Part shown: one piece after another, positions 62,836-64,000 of the stretch
How the letters are laid out: each line of letters begins with the position of its first letter
How positions within the stretch are numbered: the stretch's first letter is position 1
Assembly: GCA_028285305.1 (NCBI GenBank)
Contig: JANQPV010000036.1
Location: forward strand, 124,001-188,000
Source of the DNA: Alphaproteobacteria bacterium
GTDB lineage: Bacteria > Pseudomonadota > Alphaproteobacteria > SMXP01
Length of the DNA: 64,000 bases
Reading direction: 5' to 3'
Notes under the pieces: model-generated
Told to the model about the DNA's origin: nothing
What the model saw: only the letters and a program-made list of their open reading frames with translations
Databases searched by the model: none
Program-made: the position numbers and the translations under genes

Positions 62836-64000
62836 GTGTCCGATCATGAACGCACCAAGATCCCGGTGTTACTCGCCTATGGGAACTTAGCCCTACCGAT
62901 CGCTTTTCTAGGATACCCGTTGGGTCTCTTTCTTCATCCCTATTACGCAAAAGAACTCGGATTGGGCCTTGCGGCAATCAGTACCGTGTTGCTTGCAACA
63001 CGGATCTTCGACTTCATTACCGATCCACTTATAGGATGGGTCAGCGACCATACACGTTCGCGATTTGGCAGGCGGCGCCCCTTCCTCGTGTTGGGAACGC
63101 CTATCACAATGCTTGGCGTTTGGATGTTGTTCTTCCCTCAACCGCCTGTAGACATTTGGTACATGCTGATTTGGAACAGCGTGATGTATTTCGGCTGGAC
63201 CATGATGGTCCTTCCGTGGGGGGCGTGGGGCGGAGAGCTGAGTGAAAACTATATGGAGCGCTCTCGGATTATGAGCGTGAGGCAGGTTTTCACTATTTTT
63301 GGGCTAATTGGATCAGCAGGCGTTATATGGCTCGCCCAAGAACACTTCGGCCGGGAAACGCCAGGAGAAGTTCTAGATCTATTGGGCACGATCGTGTTGG
63401 TTTCATTGCCGCTTTGCGTGATGCTGCTTGTCCTCGGCGTACCGGAATCCAAGCGCCACATTCCGTCTGCGTCGCTTTCCGTTGCCAGAAGCCTGCGGAG
63501 CTTATTCAAAGTGGGCCCGTTTCGCCGGATCATCTATATGGCCCTGGCCATCGTTGTGGGTGAAGCGTCTCGTCATGCTGTTGCATACTTTTTTATCCAG
63601 GATGTACTCGAAGCCGGACATCGGATCGGCGCGGCATATACGGCCTATTTCACGTTCGGTGTCCTTGCGATTCCGTTCTGGCAGTGGATGGCTAAGAGAT
63701 ATGGCAAGCATCGCGCGCTCGCCGTTGCAATGCTTAACGGCGCCGTCACATCCATTGGCGCCGTCGCACTCGGCCCCGGAGACTTCAACATCTTCCTCGT
63801 GCTGTTCATCATCAAAGGACTCAGTTTCGGTGCGTTTGCCTATTTGCCTCTAGCGATGATTGCTGATGTCGTTGACGTGGATCGTGCGATGCATCGACAA
63901 GAACGGGCGGGAATGTTTTTTGCCTTCCAAGCAGCCGTGGACAAGATTGGCATGGCTGTGGGGCTGTTCATCGCATTACAATTGCTTAATCTGTCGGGGT
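62836..64000 (+). CDS. GPH-type MFS transporter, truncated by window edge
   Basis: This frame starts at GTG 62836 with TAGGG upstream and runs off the right edge without a stop. The 388 visible residues contain the MFS_2/GPH signature FITDPLIGWVSDHTRSRFGRR and about 10 membrane segments. The type is the same as at 44866. An upstream TAG in frame excludes an earlier start. It may import the substrate or an analogue for the locus on its left. Confidence 0.85.
   Translation, partial: MSDHERTKIPVLLAYGNLALPIAFLGYPLGLFLHPYYAKELGLGLAAISTVLLATRIFDFITDPLIGWVSDHTRSRFGRRRPFLVLGTPITMLGVWMLFFPQPPVDIWYMLIWNSVMYFGWTMMVLPWGAWGGELSENYMERSRIMSVRQVFTIFGLIGSAGVIWLAQEHFGRETPGEVLDLLGTIVLVSLPLCVMLLVLGVPESKRHIPSASLSVARSLRSLFKVGPFRRIIYMALAIVVGEASRHAVAYFFIQDVLEAGHRIGAAYTAYFTFGVLAIPFWQWMAKRYGKHRALAVAMLNGAVTSIGAVALGPGDFNIFLVLFIIKGLSFGAFAYLPLAMIADVVDVDRAMHRQERAGMFFAFQAAVDKIGMAVGLFIALQLLNLSG

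Overview
The window looks like a chromosomal segment of an aerobic, probably marine or aquatic alphaproteobacterium. This rests on overall gene content, moderate-to-high GC coding, a CHASE2 adenylate cyclase beside a CRP-like regulator and FecR/TPR genes, many P450/acyl-CoA genes, and a dispersed repeat beginning GTCATTGCGA that I associate with alphaproteobacterial genomes. The assignment is an inference; there is no rRNA gene here to test it.

Region 1 (1-2.7 kb) holds a truncated fatty-acid-hydroxylase-type membrane enzyme, two cupins, an SDR and a lone receiver protein. Region 2 (2.8-12.7 kb) is the highlight: a compact selenocysteine island. On the minus strand, tRNA-Sec is followed by a membrane peroxiredoxin-like protein, a double AhpD-like protein, a thioredoxin-fused protein and a UGSC-family protein. 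Three of these four are interrupted by an in-frame UGA at a redox position, and the run ends in a terminator. Divergently, selD (itself with an in-frame UGA), selA and selB form a plus-strand operon, and a second, soluble peroxiredoxin-like selenoprotein lies just beyond. Normal gene callers would split all five UGA genes.

Region 3 (12.7-25.8 kb) has a trans-sulfuration-type PLP enzyme, a serine hydrolase, and an envelope/signalling block: a TPR protein with an NfrA-like C-terminus, a TPR/beta-barrel protein, a FecR-domain protein, a CRP-like regulator and a CHASE2 adenylate cyclase. Three copies of GTGAT-N4-ATCAC lie upstream of two micro-ORF transcription units and of the cyclase gene, which suggests a small cAMP regulon.

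Region 4 (25.8-42.6 kb) mixes transport, hydrolase, P450, acyl-CoA ligase, AAA ATPase, GST, VOC, flavin monooxygenase/TetR, EF-P and RlmB genes. Region 5 (42.8-48.2 kb) is a TetR-PPOX-membrane protein-MFS-sulfatase run with tandem TetR-type operators.

Region 6 (48.4-62.1 kb) is a large divergent acyl-CoA catabolic locus. The minus arm carries Rieske oxygenase, thiolase-like protein, a MaoC pair, MarR, enoyl-CoA hydratase, CaiB-type CoA transferase and two acyl-CoA dehydrogenases. The plus arm carries an NTF2-like protein, P450 and SDR. Three paralogues of an unrecognised 7-transmembrane family are interleaved, two in the minus arm and one heading the plus arm. Paired operators sit in the divergent promoter. 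The design resembles sterol/terpenoid side-chain degradation, but the substrate is unknown. The right edge carries a DUF4345-like protein and a truncated GPH-type transporter.
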